Positions 8,495 to 17,297 are shown, counted from the first letter of the stretch. The stretch is 64,000 nucleotides of DNA from an uncultured Eubacterium sp. (GCA_910584875.1 CAJUDA010000016.1:4973-68972); one strand, 5' to 3'. Numbers and translations are program-made. Notes: a model not told the origin generated them from the letters alone.

Positions 8495-9298
8495 ATGCAG
8501 ATTACAAATGCAGCAGGGAACATGGCAGGATTATGGGAAAGCCGCAGGAGACCGGCTCAGAATTTTAACTGTTCAAATAATTTTGAACACATTCGCCGTC
8601 AACTGTTTATGCAGGAAAACGGAGTAAATCTCCAGAAAAAACAAAAGGAAGACACTACCGCTGAAGACGAGGAAGATGCCTTCAAAACCTCCTGCCATTA
8701 CAAGCTGGGCGAAGAAGAAACTCTGATCTTCCATACCGTTTATGAAAAGGACAGGATCTATTGTGTCAAAGAAGGCACGGACGGATATGAATGGGAAATC
8801 CCTTTAAACGATGAATCCCAGTACGACAGGGTCCTGTCATTCTTAAACGGACTGGAGAACCAGGAAAACCAGTCGTTTACCATTCACAGTACGTTTTGGA
8901 GAGATTTTTTGTCTGGGAAGCTGAATGTCGATGAGTTTAAGGATTTCCTGTCCGGTATCGATCCAGAAACAGCCGCAAACGGATTTACGATCACAGAAAA
9001 CGGAATGTTTCAGGACGCAGGCGCCAGAAAGTATTCTTCTTATATTTATGGACCATCGTTTGGGACTAATATGCTGCGGAGCACTGAAGAATTTACGGCA
9101 TGGCAGAAGCAGCAGCAGGCAAAATTACAGGAAGAATATGATAAAAACCATCCCAGCTGGGTGGAGCAATGGAACAAAGAACACCCCCGTCTGGTTGGGA
9201 CAAAATGTTTCCTGTATACGGATGGACAGTGGTACACGGCAGAAGAGATCGTCAAACTCTGGGCAGAGGAACTTTCTGAATTATTAGCACGGGATTAA
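8495..9298 (+). CDS. Uncharacterised 267-residue protein
   Basis: Not recognised. The ATG has AAAGGAG 6 bases upstream and codon structure is sound. There is no signal peptide or membrane segment. The N-terminus (MQITNAAGNMAGLWESRR) is followed by an acidic linker near residues 45-65, then a mixed region with FHTVYEKDRIYCVKEG and IHSTFWRDFLSGKLNVDEF, and a charged, probably helical C-terminus rich in Gln, Lys and Trp. It stands alone between two terminators. In organisation (soluble, charged, monocistronic, own terminator) it resembles the unknown gene at 49357, but I see no clear sequence similarity between them. Confidence 0.75.
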   Translation: MQITNAAGNMAGLWESRRRPAQNFNCSNNFEHIRRQLFMQENGVNLQKKQKEDTTAEDEEDAFKTSCHYKLGEEETLIFHTVYEKDRIYCVKEGTDGYEWEIPLNDESQYDRVLSFLNGLENQENQSFTIHSTFWRDFLSGKLNVDEFKDFLSGIDPETAANGFTITENGMFQDAGARKYSSYIYGPSFGTNMLRSTEEFTAWQKQQQAKLQEEYDKNHPSWVEQWNKEHPRLVGTKCFLYTDGQWYTAEEIVKLWAEELSELLARD

Positions 9299-9320
9299 TT
9301 TTTTCCGGACATTCTTAAAA

Positions 9321-9345
9321 AGCGGGGCTGCGCCAGCAGCCTCCT
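9321..9345 (+). terminator. Terminator after the 267-residue gene
   Basis: GGGGCTGC-GCCA-GCAGCCTCC followed by TTTTATATTTT. The core stem GGCTGC/GCAGCC is the same as in the terminators at 8341 and 11683. Confidence 0.65.
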
Positions 9346-9392
9346 TTTATATTTTGTAAATAGATGAATGTGAATTTTAATACATTACCGCC

Positions 9393-9420
9393 TTGCAATA
9401 TCCCCACATTTATCTATAAT
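9393..9420 (+). promoter_or_regulatory. Promoter of the NatAB-type ABC operon
   Basis: TTGCAA, a 16-base spacer, then a perfect TATAAT about 70 bases before the ATG at 9490. Confidence 0.65.
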
Positions 9421-9489
9421 AGAAAATAGCAACCCGGACAGCCATCTGATACACAAGCCTGTGCGGGAATAATGAAAAAGGAGAAAGCG

Positions 9490-10434
9490 ATGAGACTTGA
9501 ATTAAGGAATGTACACAAGAGTTTTGACGGCAAAGAAGTCTTAAAGGGGATCAACTTCTCCGTGCAGAGCGGCAGGGCACTGGGACTGCTGGGCAGAAAC
9601 GGCGCTGGAAAAACAACTACCATCCGCATTATTATGGATATTTTTCATGCCAATGAAGGCGAGATCCTGCTGGATGGCAGGAAATTTGAACCCTCACGGA
9701 ATCAGGTAGGATATCTGCCGGAGGAACGGGGGATGTATCCCAAAAAAACAGTGATGGAGCAGATGACATATTTTGCAAGACTCCGCGGACTGGATAAAAA
9801 GAAGGCGACGGAGAATGCCAGAAAATGGCTGGCACGGCTCGATGTATCGGAATATGAAAAACGTAAAATGGACACATTGTCCAAAGGAAACCAGCAGAAG
9901 GTACAGCTTGCGGCAACGCTGGTCTGCGACCCGGATATCGTCGTTCTGGACGAACCCTTTTCCGGTCTGGACCCTGTCAATTCACAGATTCTCAAAGATG
10001 TGATCCGCGAACTGATCGCCGACGGCAGGATCGTGATCTTTTCCAGCCACCAGATGAGCTATGTAGAAGAATTCTGTGAAGATATTGCCATCGTAAACAA
10101 GGGCGAGATCGTCCTTGACGGCAATCTTGATCATATCAAAACTGAATATGGAAAAGGGCGCAAGATTCTGTCAGCGCTGAACCTGTCTCTGGACGAGCTG
10201 GAGCAGTGCTGCCGCGAAAAGCTGTCTGACCTGCTGGAGGTCGAAGGAAGAACCCGCCACAATATTATTTTCCGTTTGAAAAACGAAGAGGATCCCTGGC
10301 AGATCCTGGACCGGCTCCGCACAGAAAGGATCGAGATCGATCATTATGGTTCTTATGAGCCATCCCTGAACGATATTTTTGTGGCATGCGTAGGTGACAG
10401 TGCAGAAGAAGAAGGGAGCGGTGATATCGAATGA
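9490..10434 (+). CDS. ABC exporter ATP-binding protein, NatA type
   Basis: A 314-residue ATPase energising the permease encoded next. Walker A is GLLGRNGAGKTTT, the ABC signature is LSKGNQQKVQLA, Walker B with the catalytic Glu is IVVLDEPFSGLDPVN, and the H-loop is IFSSHQMSYVEEF. The C-terminal 80 residues form the extra domain seen in NatA-like proteins (DUF4162-like). The start is set at 9490 rather than 9472 because AAAGGAG lies 6 bases ahead of this ATG and the protein then begins MRLELRNVHKSF. NatAB systems export Na+ or other compounds; the substrate here cannot be told from sequence. Confidence 0.92.
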   Translation: MRLELRNVHKSFDGKEVLKGINFSVQSGRALGLLGRNGAGKTTTIRIIMDIFHANEGEILLDGRKFEPSRNQVGYLPEERGMYPKKTVMEQMTYFARLRGLDKKKATENARKWLARLDVSEYEKRKMDTLSKGNQQKVQLAATLVCDPDIVVLDEPFSGLDPVNSQILKDVIRELIADGRIVIFSSHQMSYVEEFCEDIAIVNKGEIVLDGNLDHIKTEYGKGRKILSALNLSLDELEQCCREKLSDLLEVEGRTRHNIIFRLKNEEDPWQILDRLRTERIEIDHYGSYEPSLNDIFVACVGDSAEEEGSGDIE

Positions 10435-11660
10435 AAAAATTATTTGAAGTATATTGTTTTGAGTGCAGCAATTATTTTAAGAGCAAATCTTATATGATCT
10501 CTACCCTGCTGATCTGCGTGCTTGCCATCGTCTCCATCAGTCTTCCGGGGCTTCTCTCTGGCAGGTCCTCCGGCGGTGACGGTTCCAAAAAAGAAGATAA
10601 AAATGCAATTGCAGAGACTATGGCGATCTGTGATCCAGAAGGACTGATCAGCGACGATCTGATCCACTCATACGGAAAAGCCGAAATCAAACGGATGAAC
10701 AGCGAGGATGAGGTAAAAAGCGCCGTCCAGTCCGAAAATGCGGATGCCGGATTTGTGATCCGTTCTGACCATGAATACGATTACTATGTCTTTAACCAGA
10801 CTATGGGAGCAGATAACAATGAGCTGTTTTCTGAACTGATGAGTACAGCGGCAAAGACAAAGTATTGCAAGGACAACAATCTCAACTATGACGAGCTGAT
10901 AAAACTGGACCAGAAAAACATCGTATGTCATGAAAATGTACTGGGCAAGGATTCCCGGACAAATTACTGGTACAGTTATATCCTGGTTATCCTTGTATTT
11001 TTCGTGATCATAATGTACGGCATGATGATCGCTACCAGTGTTGCCAATGAGAAGAGTAACCGCACCGTAGAGATCCTTGTTACGAGCACTACCTCCACCA
11101 GCCTGCTGTTCGGTAAGGTTCTGGCAGGTGCGACGGCGATCCTGTTCCAGCTTGGGCTCATCTTTGCCAGCCTGCTTGGTGCATACAGCCTTAATCGTGA
11201 AAATCTCGGCGGTATGCTGGACATCGTTCTGGATATTCCTGCTGATGTACTGGTAACCTTTGCCATCTTCGGACTGGGCGGGTTCCTGATCTATGCTTTC
11301 ATGTACGGCGCCCTGGGCGCTCTGGTCTCAAAAATAGAAGATCTCAACAAAAGTGCAGGAACAGCACAGATGCTTGTTATGATCATCTATTTTCTCGTTC
11401 TGTTCCAGATGATGGAACCGGACGGCATCATTATGAAAGTATTGTCATTCCTTCCGGTCAGTTCCTACAGCGCCATGTTTATCCGTATCGCCATGGGATC
11501 TGTTGCCACATGGGAGATCATTATCGCTGCTGTGATCCTTTATGCCTCCGTGATCGGCATGGGCTTTGTGGCTGCAAAGATCTTCCGCAATTCCACACTC
11601 CGTTATGGCAATCCCATTAAACTGACCAATGCATTAAAGGGGCTGCGCAGCAAAGAATAA
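10431..11660 (+). CDS. ABC-2 permease, NatB type
   Basis: A 409-residue membrane protein, partner of the preceding ATPase (its ATG overlaps that gene's TGA by 4 bases). The first membrane segment is at about residues 20-45, then comes a large extracytoplasmic domain (50-175), then five or six membrane segments from about 180 to 395 (ILVILVFFVIIMYGMMIA and following). The phrase ATSVANEKSNRTVEILVTS is a hallmark of ABC-2/NatB permeases. Together the two genes form a complete two-component exporter. Confidence 0.92.
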   Translation: MKKLFEVYCFECSNYFKSKSYMISTLLICVLAIVSISLPGLLSGRSSGGDGSKKEDKNAIAETMAICDPEGLISDDLIHSYGKAEIKRMNSEDEVKSAVQSENADAGFVIRSDHEYDYYVFNQTMGADNNELFSELMSTAAKTKYCKDNNLNYDELIKLDQKNIVCHENVLGKDSRTNYWYSYILVILVFFVIIMYGMMIATSVANEKSNRTVEILVTSTTSTSLLFGKVLAGATAILFQLGLIFASLLGAYSLNRENLGGMLDIVLDIPADVLVTFAIFGLGGFLIYAFMYGALGALVSKIEDLNKSAGTAQMLVMIIYFLVLFQMMEPDGIIMKVLSFLPVSSYSAMFIRIAMGSVATWEIIIAAVILYASVIGMGFVAAKIFRNSTLRYGNPIKLTNALKGLRSKE

Positions 11661-11682
11661 AATCAGCGCCGTCTGGCTAACT

Positions 11683-11713
11683 AAAAGGGCTGCCCGGTAA
11701 AGCAGCCCTTTTT
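11683..11713. terminator. Terminator between the ABC operon and the convergent aroC unit
   Basis: AAAAGGGCTGC and GCAGCCCTTTTT flank a short loop. A-run on one side and T-run on the other allow it to work for both converging units. Confidence 0.8.
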
Positions 11714-11716
11714 CCA

Positions 11717-11887
11717 CTATGGCATCTGTTCCGGGGGCTGCTCTGCAGCCCCCGGCTCTATTCCGTCATAATACAGTTCCCTTTCCCTGTCAGTAAGACA
11801 ATAGTAGCACTCCATGTCCACCTCATAGATCGTAGTGTCATCCACCACCACCCTTGTCTCTGGATCATGACTTCCGTATTGCTTCAT
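11717..11887 (-). CDS. Small acidic protein, 56 residues, downstream of aroC
   Basis: Not recognised. It opens 34 bases after the aroC stop on the same strand. The protein begins MKQYGSHDPETRVVVDDTT, has IYEVDMECYYCLTDRERE in the middle with two cysteines (CYYC), and ends in a Pro-rich tail (QPPEQMP). It is acidic and has no signal peptide. The RBS is weak (AAGG about 11 bases ahead). A GGGGGCTGC/GCAGCCCCC hairpin lies inside its 3' coding part. The run of Asp, Glu and Val codons without biased shadow composition supports coding, but proof needs homologues. Confidence 0.5.
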   Translation of the reverse strand: MKQYGSHDPETRVVVDDTTIYEVDMECYYCLTDRERELYYDGIEPGAAEQPPEQMP

Positions 11888-11921
11888 GATTCGACAACAC
11901 CTTACTTTTTTCTTACTATTA

Positions 11922-13028
11922 TCATATGTTTTTGTAAAAATCCCGTATCCTGTCCATCCTTGCCGTCATACCCACAAATAACCGGTCCACCAGTGTCAGG
12001 GCCGCCATGGCTTCCACTACTACCACAGCCCGCGGCATGATCACCGGATCATGTCGTCCCCTGATCTGTACCGTAATATCTTCTCCCTGTCGGTTTACCG
12101 TCTTCTGGGACTGGAAGATCGACGGCGTAGGCTTAAAAGCAGCCCGGATGATAATATCGTCCCCGTCGCTGATCCCCCCCAGGATCCCTCCCGCAAAATT
12201 TGTCGACTTTTTTACCTGTCCGCCTGCATCCATATAGAACTCATCATTATTCCCCGAGCCTGTCTTCTCTGCCACAGCAAACCCGGCGCCGATCTCCACT
12301 CCCTTGACCGCACCAATCGAAAAAATACCGGCAGCAAACGCCGCATCCAGTTTGCCAAATACGGGTTCTCCCACGCCGGCAGGCACGCCACTGATGACAC
12401 ATTCGATCATGCCTCCCACCGAATCCATTTCTTTCATTTTCTGCTCCAGATAGCTTTCCGCCTCACTGGAACGTTCCAGATCAGGCATGCGCAGCGGGCT
12501 CTTTTCCACATTTTCACTGGAGACAAACTCTTCCCGGCATACATAGGGACCGATCTGCTTCGTATAGGCAATGATTTTTATCCCCAGCTGATCCAGAACC
12601 TTTTCAGCGATGGCGCCCGCCGCCACGCGCCCAATCGTCTCTCTCCCTGATGAACGCCCGCCGCCACGGTAATCACGAAAACCGTACTTGGCGTCGAAGG
12701 TATAATCCGCATGTCCTGGGCGGTAATACTGCGCGATTTCCGAATAATCCCCCGATCGCTGTGACGTATTTTCCACCATCATGGATATGGGAGTACCCGT
12801 TGTCTTTCCCTCGAAGACGCCGGAAAGAATTTTTACTTTGTCTCCCTCCCGGCGGGGAGTGGAATACCTTGTCTGACCCGGACTCCGGCGGTCCAGAAAG
12901 GGCTGGATCTCCTCTTCTGTCAGCGGGATGCCTGCCGGGCAGCCGTCCACCACAACTCCGACACCGCTTCCATGAGACTCCCCCCATGTTGATATTTTAA
13001 AGATTTCCCCCATGACTGAACCAGCCAT
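11922..13028 (-). CDS. aroC: Chorismate synthase
   Basis: The last enzyme of the shikimate pathway, converting EPSP to chorismate with reduced FMN; 368 residues, the family's normal length. Signatures visible include STWGESHGSGVGVVVDGCPAG at the N-terminus, RRSPGQTRYSTPR, the Arg-rich FMN-site segment RDYRGGGRSSGRETIGRVA, and RGRHDPVIMPRAV near the C-terminus. The start is placed at 13028 (AAGGAAG 8 bases upstream, protein beginning MAGSVMGEIFK) instead of an ATG 66 bases further upstream, which would add residues unlike the family. It is transcribed away from the CheX-like gene. Confidence 0.96.
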   Translation of the reverse strand: MAGSVMGEIFKISTWGESHGSGVGVVVDGCPAGIPLTEEEIQPFLDRRSPGQTRYSTPRREGDKVKILSGVFEGKTTGTPISMMVENTSQRSGDYSEIAQYYRPGHADYTFDAKYGFRDYRGGGRSSGRETIGRVAAGAIAEKVLDQLGIKIIAYTKQIGPYVCREEFVSSENVEKSPLRMPDLERSSEAESYLEQKMKEMDSVGGMIECVISGVPAGVGEPVFGKLDAAFAAGIFSIGAVKGVEIGAGFAVAEKTGSGNNDEFYMDAGGQVKKSTNFAGGILGGISDGDDIIIRAAFKPTPSIFQSQKTVNRQGEDITVQIRGRHDPVIMPRAVVVVEAMAALTLVDRLFVGMTARMDRIRDFYKNI

Positions 13029-13110
13029 TTTCACACTTCCTTTCAAAACTTCTTTCTTTTTTCTGCGTTCTATTGTATAATAAAATAAGTACAATTGAAA
13101 GGAGATTTTT

Positions 13111-13980
13111 ATGTTTAGTCAGTTTTTTGGAAAATATTTGTTAGAAAACCAGAAAATTACCACTGAGCAACTCACCTCCTGTATTGAATACACAAAGGTT
13201 AATCGTGTTAAATTGGGGTTGATTGCCGAAGCAGAGGGGATGTTGACATCGCGTCAGGCTATGGAGTTAAATAATCTTCAGATGCAGTCGGATAAACGTT
13301 TCGGTGATCTAGCTGTAGAGAAGGGATATCTTACAGAGGCAGATGTAGAATATCTGCTGGGACGCCAGGGCAGTCCGTATCTGAGTTTTGCCCAGGCGCT
13401 TGAAGAATATGGTTTGTTTTCTCTTGAAGAAATAAACCAGCTTGTTTCTTCCTATCAGGAGGAAAACCACTTTTCAGATACGGTTATGGAAGCGATCAAA
13501 AACGCAGATATTGGAGACATGCTTCCGGCTTTTGTAGAAACAGAGGATAGTCGCTATCAAAATCTGATCGGACTGACATTACGGAACATCGTCCGGTTTG
13601 TCAGTTCTTACATCCGCATTGAAAAAGGATCTTTTATTTCATCTGTGACAGCAAAGTATCTTGCCTATCAACGCACGGAAGGAGAGTATGATGGTTTTCT
13701 TGGATTCTGTTGTGATGACGACGGCATCCTCGCCATTGCTGAGGGATATGCAAAAGAAAGTTTTGGAACAGTGGATGAAGATGCTCTTGATTCTGTCGGC
13801 GAATTTACAAACTGTGTCAATGGTCTCTACGCCGCTGAACTAAGCTATCAGAATGTGAAAATCGATATGCTGCCACCGGAACTCCTTTTTGATGCAACAA
13901 TTGACAGTGAAGGTACTTTTTATTCCCTTCCTCTATATGTGGAAGGAAAGAAATCAAACTTAATTGTTAAATTAGCTTAA
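13111..13980 (+). CDS. GspE-N-like / CheX-like two-domain protein
   Basis: 289 residues, RBS AAAGGAG. The N-terminal half (about 1-125) has two helical repeats of the kind found in the GspE/MshE N-terminal domain (FGDLAVEKGYLTEADVEYLL; LSFAQALEEYGLFSLEEINQ). The C-terminal half resembles the CheC/CheX/FliY phosphatases: the E-x-x-N-x-x-x-G motif is met by E231, N234 and G238 in SVGEFTNCVNGLYA. These families dephosphorylate CheY-P. The next gene, 17 bases on, encodes a stand-alone CheY, so I infer that this protein sets the phosphorylation state of that CheY or senses a signal through its N-terminal domain. Domain assignments are by eye. Confidence 0.65.
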   Translation: MFSQFFGKYLLENQKITTEQLTSCIEYTKVNRVKLGLIAEAEGMLTSRQAMELNNLQMQSDKRFGDLAVEKGYLTEADVEYLLGRQGSPYLSFAQALEEYGLFSLEEINQLVSSYQEENHFSDTVMEAIKNADIGDMLPAFVETEDSRYQNLIGLTLRNIVRFVSSYIRIEKGSFISSVTAKYLAYQRTEGEYDGFLGFCCDDDGILAIAEGYAKESFGTVDEDALDSVGEFTNCVNGLYAAELSYQNVKIDMLPPELLFDATIDSEGTFYSLPLYVEGKKSNLIVKLA

Positions 13981-13997
13981 TAGGAGGAATGCAGATC

Positions 13998-14360
13998 ATG
14001 GCTAAAATATTGATTGTCGATGATTCACGCGTGTCCCGCCGTATGCTGCGCGGTATTTTGACAAACGCCGGACACGAAGTGATCGGAGAAGCAGAAAATG
14101 GACAGGACGGTTATGAAAAATTTATCGCACTGGATCCTGATATTGTAACAATGGATATCACAATGCCTGTTCTTGATGGTTTAGGGGCGCTGGAGAAAAT
14201 CATGGAACTGAATAGCAATGCCAATATTATCATGGTGACGGCCGCCGGTCAGAAGGAAAAGATGGTAGAAGCAATCAAACATGGCGCCATTGAATTTATC
14301 CAGAAACCCTTTGACCCGGATCAGATCACTACTGCGATTGAACACCTTATGCCACAATAG
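13998..14360 (+). CDS. cheY: CheY-like single-domain response regulator
   Basis: 120 residues, receiver domain only. The acidic pair is in ILIVDDS (Asp8, Asp9), the phosphoacceptor is Asp53 in IVTMDITMPVLDG, the switch Thr is in IIMVTAAG, and the conserved Lys is in FIQKPFD. The start at 13998 is chosen because AGGAGG lies 10 bases ahead; an ATG at 13989 is too close to it. It pairs with the CheX-like gene and, with cheW nearby on the other strand and flagellar genes at 35-38 kb, points to control of motility. Confidence 0.93.
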   Translation: MAKILIVDDSRVSRRMLRGILTNAGHEVIGEAENGQDGYEKFIALDPDIVTMDITMPVLDGLGALEKIMELNSNANIIMVTAAGQKEKMVEAIKHGAIEFIQKPFDPDQITTAIEHLMPQ

Positions 14361-14390
14361 TCGCAGTATCATACTACCTGCACTATTTAA

Positions 14391-14436
14391 AAGAGGATGT
14401 TCCCATGTCACAGCATGGGACCCATCCTCTTTTTTC
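14391..14436 (+). terminator. Strong terminator after cheY
   Basis: AAGAGGATG and CCCATG on the left pair with CATGGG and CATCCTCTT on the right, followed by TTTTTT. Confidence 0.9.
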
Positions 14437-14438
14437 AT

Positions 14439-14474
14439 AGCTCAACGGCGGGTTCAAATTGGCGCCGTTAAGCT
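14439..14474 (-). repeat. Dispersed hairpin repeat, copy A (full length)
   Basis: Read on the minus strand, AGCTTAACGGCG and CGCCGTTGAGCT pair along all 12 positions (one G-T) around the loop CCAATTTGAACC. Related copies lie at 29648, 30038, 43905 and 61686. This copy fills the gap between the cheY terminator and the 3' end of hom. Confidence 0.7.
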
Positions 14475-14497
14475 ATAATAATATTCATGTTGGAAAT

Positions 14498-15703
14498 TCA
14501 GAATCCAACCCGGATCCTTGTAATGAAAGTCTCAAACTCCGCCATGGTATCATTGAACTCACCTTCTGTCATAACGCCCGTGACAAATCCAAATTCACCG
14601 TCTATCCCGGCATCCACTGCTTCTATTTCATCAAATGCCTTCATGGCTTTTTCTTTTTCTGCCGCACCGATCCGCACAAAGAAACGGTTCTTCATCTCAT
14701 CCATTGGCGCTACCGGCAGTTTCTCATCTTCCCAGATCGTCATGACATTGATATTCATATGTTTCACAGCGTCCACAACATCCGAGACAACAGCACTTGC
14801 CGTCGCCTCTTTCCCGGCGCCTTTTCCATAAAACATAACATCACCCAGCATATTCCCTGTCACGCAGATCGCATTAAATACATCATTCACAGCAAACAGG
14901 GGATTATCACTCTTGATCATCTGCGGTGCCACCATGGCATACAGCCTGCCGCCCACTTTTTTACTGGAACCAAAAATCTTGATGGAAGCCCCCATGGATC
15001 TGGCATATTTGAAATCTTCTGCTGTGATTTTTGTAATGCCCTCCGTATAGATATCCTGATAATCCACCTGCTGTCCGTATGCCAGTGACGTCAGGATCGC
15101 GATCTTGCGGCAGGCATCGTATCCTTCCACATCCGCCGTCGGGTCTTTTTCCGCATAACCGAGTTCCTGTGCTTCCTTTAGTACATCCTCAAAATCCGAA
15201 CCGTCATTCGCCATCTTAGTCAGAATATAATTGGTCGTTCCATTCAGGATACCATTGATCTGTTCAATCTTGTCTGCCGTCAGGCTCTGGTTCAATGGGC
15301 GGATCACCGGGATGCCCCCGCCGACACTCGCCTCAAACAGGAAATTGGCACTTTTGCTCTTTGCGATATGTACCAGCTCCGCACCATAAGCTGCCACCAG
15401 CTCCTTATTGGAAGTACATACACTCTTACCGGAAAGAAGGGATTTCTTCACATATTCATACGCCGGTTTCGTTCCCCCCATTGTCTCCACGACAATGGAA
15501 ATCTCCGGGTCATCCAGGATTACATTAAAGTCATGTACTACTTTTCTCTCAACCGGATCCCCGGGAAAATCCCTGAGATCCAGCACATATTTTACTTCCA
15601 CTTCCTGTCCTGCCCGCTTGGCAATGATATTCGCATTCGTATTCAGCACCTTTACCACACCGGAACCTACTGTCCCATATCCTAATACTGCAATCTTAAT
15701 CAT
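14498..15703 (-). CDS. hom: Homoserine dehydrogenase
   Basis: Reduces aspartate semialdehyde to homoserine on the way to threonine and methionine; 401 residues. The NAD(P)-binding fold begins at once (MIKIAVLGYGTVGSGVVKVL), the catalytic-domain signature is present around residues 170-200 (ANDGSDFEDVLKEAQELGYAEKDPTADVEGYDACRK), with the Lys and Asp residues of the active site, and the C-terminal 65 residues (FFVRIGAAEKEKAMKAFDEIE) look like a regulatory ACT domain. Its start overlaps the 3' end of cheW by 8 bases, an odd pairing of metabolism and chemotaxis. Confidence 0.95.
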   Translation of the reverse strand: MIKIAVLGYGTVGSGVVKVLNTNANIIAKRAGQEVEVKYVLDLRDFPGDPVERKVVHDFNVILDDPEISIVVETMGGTKPAYEYVKKSLLSGKSVCTSNKELVAAYGAELVHIAKSKSANFLFEASVGGGIPVIRPLNQSLTADKIEQINGILNGTTNYILTKMANDGSDFEDVLKEAQELGYAEKDPTADVEGYDACRKIAILTSLAYGQQVDYQDIYTEGITKITAEDFKYARSMGASIKIFGSSKKVGGRLYAMVAPQMIKSDNPLFAVNDVFNAICVTGNMLGDVMFYGKGAGKEATASAVVSDVVDAVKHMNINVMTIWEDEKLPVAPMDEMKNRFFVRIGAAEKEKAMKAFDEIEAVDAGIDGEFGFVTGVMTEGEFNDTMAEFETFITRIRVGF

Positions 15704-16172
15704 TCTCTTCTTCTTCCTCCATCCTGTCTAACATTTCATGAACCGTCTTCCAGTCTTCCTCACTCAGTAAATTATCCGGATTGATCACAAGAATAAGCTC
15801 CCCCTCATACCTTGCCACAAAATCAGCATACCCCGTCCCGGCATTCTGGATGATCGGGGGAAACGCCTGTACATTGTTATCATCAATTTTCAGGATCCGG
15901 GATATTCCGTCTACGATGCATGCCATTTTTCCCTGCTTCGTAGGAAAGACAAGAAATTTTGTCTTTTCTGTTTTCTCTGCCGCTGGCAGGGTAAGCTTTT
16001 TGCGGATCGCCATAACCGGGATCATCTCACCCCGGATATCCACAACACCTTCCAGAAAATCCGGCATATCCGGCGGCTGGTTCATCTGACGGGGTTTCTC
16101 GATCCCCTGCATATGGCTTACTTCTACTGCATACTTTTTGCCACTCAAAAAAAATGAAACAATTTCCTTCAT
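15696..16172 (-). CDS. cheW: CheW-like chemotaxis coupling protein
   Basis: 158 residues. It has the CheW fold markers: FFLSGKKYAVEVSHMQGIE at the N-terminus, then FLEGVVDIRGEMIPVMAIRKKL with the conserved N/D-x-R-G turn, and ACIVDGISRILKIDD. CheW couples chemoreceptors to the CheA kinase at the membrane. A 25-residue acidic tail (EEDWKTVHEMLDRMEEEEE) follows the domain. It lies between prfB (20 bases upstream) and hom (8-base overlap) rather than in a chemotaxis operon, so it may serve a separate receptor set. Confidence 0.88.
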   Translation of the reverse strand: MKEIVSFFLSGKKYAVEVSHMQGIEKPRQMNQPPDMPDFLEGVVDIRGEMIPVMAIRKKLTLPAAEKTEKTKFLVFPTKQGKMACIVDGISRILKIDDNNVQAFPPIIQNAGTGYADFVARYEGELILVINPDNLLSEEDWKTVHEMLDRMEEEEEND

Positions 16173-16192
16173 TCGCTACCTTCTCTCTTCTC

Positions 16193-17297
16193 TTAACTGT
16201 TGATCCATTTCAGATAAGCATTCATAAATAAATCAATCCCGCCGTCTAAAACTGCCGAAACATTGCCTGTCTCTGCATCCGTCCGGTGATCTTTGACCAT
16301 CGTATAAGGCTGCATGACATAGGAACGGATCTGACTGCCCCATCCGATCTCCTTTACCTCACCCCGGATATCCGATTCCTTCGCCAGATTTTCCTGTTCA
16401 CGCAGGATCAGAAGCTTCGCTTTCAGCATCTGCATCGCCTTATCCTTATTCATATGCTGCGATCGCTCATTCTGGCACTGCACGACGATCCCTGTCGGGA
16501 AATGTGTGATACGGATCGCCGACGACGTCTTATTGATATGCTGCCCGCCGGCTCCACTGGACCGGTACGTGTCGATGCGGATATCGTCATCATTGATCTC
16601 AATATCGATATCCTGCTGGATATCCGGCATAACGTCACAGGAAACAAAGGACGTCTGGCGCTTGCCCGCTGCGTTAAAGGGCGATATGCGCACAAGCCGG
16701 TGCACGCCATGCTCACTTTTCAGATATCCATACACATTTTCTCCACTGATCTCCAGTGTCACAGACTTGAGACCAGCCTCATCGCCATCCAGAGAGTCCA
16801 GTACCTTGACCGTAAATCCTCTCTTATCTGCCCACCGCTGGTACATACGGCACAGCATACTCGCCCAGTCACAGCTCTCCGTACCGCCGGCGCCGGCATG
16901 AAGCGTCAGGATCGCATTTTCTGTATCATGTTCCCCTGTCAGCATCGTTGTGATCCGCAGATCATCAAATTTCTGCCTGAACTCATCAAATTCTCCCTGT
17001 ATCTCAGAAATAAGTGACTCGTCTTCTTCTTCATTTGCCATCTCGATCAGCGTCATCATATCATCATAGGATGTGCTGAGTTCATCGGCGCGCCCTATGA
17101 TATCTTTCAGGTCCTTTACTTCCTTCATGTCCGCGCTCGCTTTGACAGCATCATCCCAAAAATCCGGCGCTTCCATATTTCTCTCCAGTTCTTCTACCCG
17201 CAGCTTCTTATCTGCTAAGTTAAAGTGAATCCCTTACTTCCAAAAGGGGCTTCTCAAAACTGCTCAGTTCGATTCGGATATTATCCAGTTCAACCAC
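16193..17297 (-). CDS. prfB: Peptide chain release factor 2, with programmed +1 frameshift
   Basis: RF2 reads UGA and UAA stops. The gene is in two frames. Frame 0 starts at a GTG at 17297 (AGGTGG about 9 bases upstream) and codes VVELDNIRIELSSFEKPLLE and a few more residues, ending CTT TAA at 17225-17220. A +1 slip at CTT gives NLADKKLRVEELERNMEAP and joins the main frame to the stop at 16193, 367 residues in total. The catalytic GGQ is in SSGAGGQHINKTSSAIR, and the stop-recognition region lies around residue 200. The main frame alone would start at MEAPDFWDD and lack the N-terminal helix. It follows secA, as in Bacillus. Confidence 0.95.
17219..17236 (-). promoter_or_regulatory. prfB recoding site (+1 frameshift) with UAA stop
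   Basis: On the minus strand the site reads TAAGGG, five bases ATTCA, then CTT TAA C. CTT is the slip codon, the C after the stop is as in the canonical site, and AAGGG acts as the internal Shine-Dalgarno. The stop is TAA instead of the usual TGA, and the SD-like element is shorter and further from the slip codon than the classical AGGGGG with three bases. Confidence 0.9.

Noticed and set aside
14439..14474. tRNA-like arms (AGCTCAA... and GGTTCAAAT) suggesting a tRNA
   Set aside because: Only a 36-base hairpin; no acceptor stem or anticodon arm can be built.
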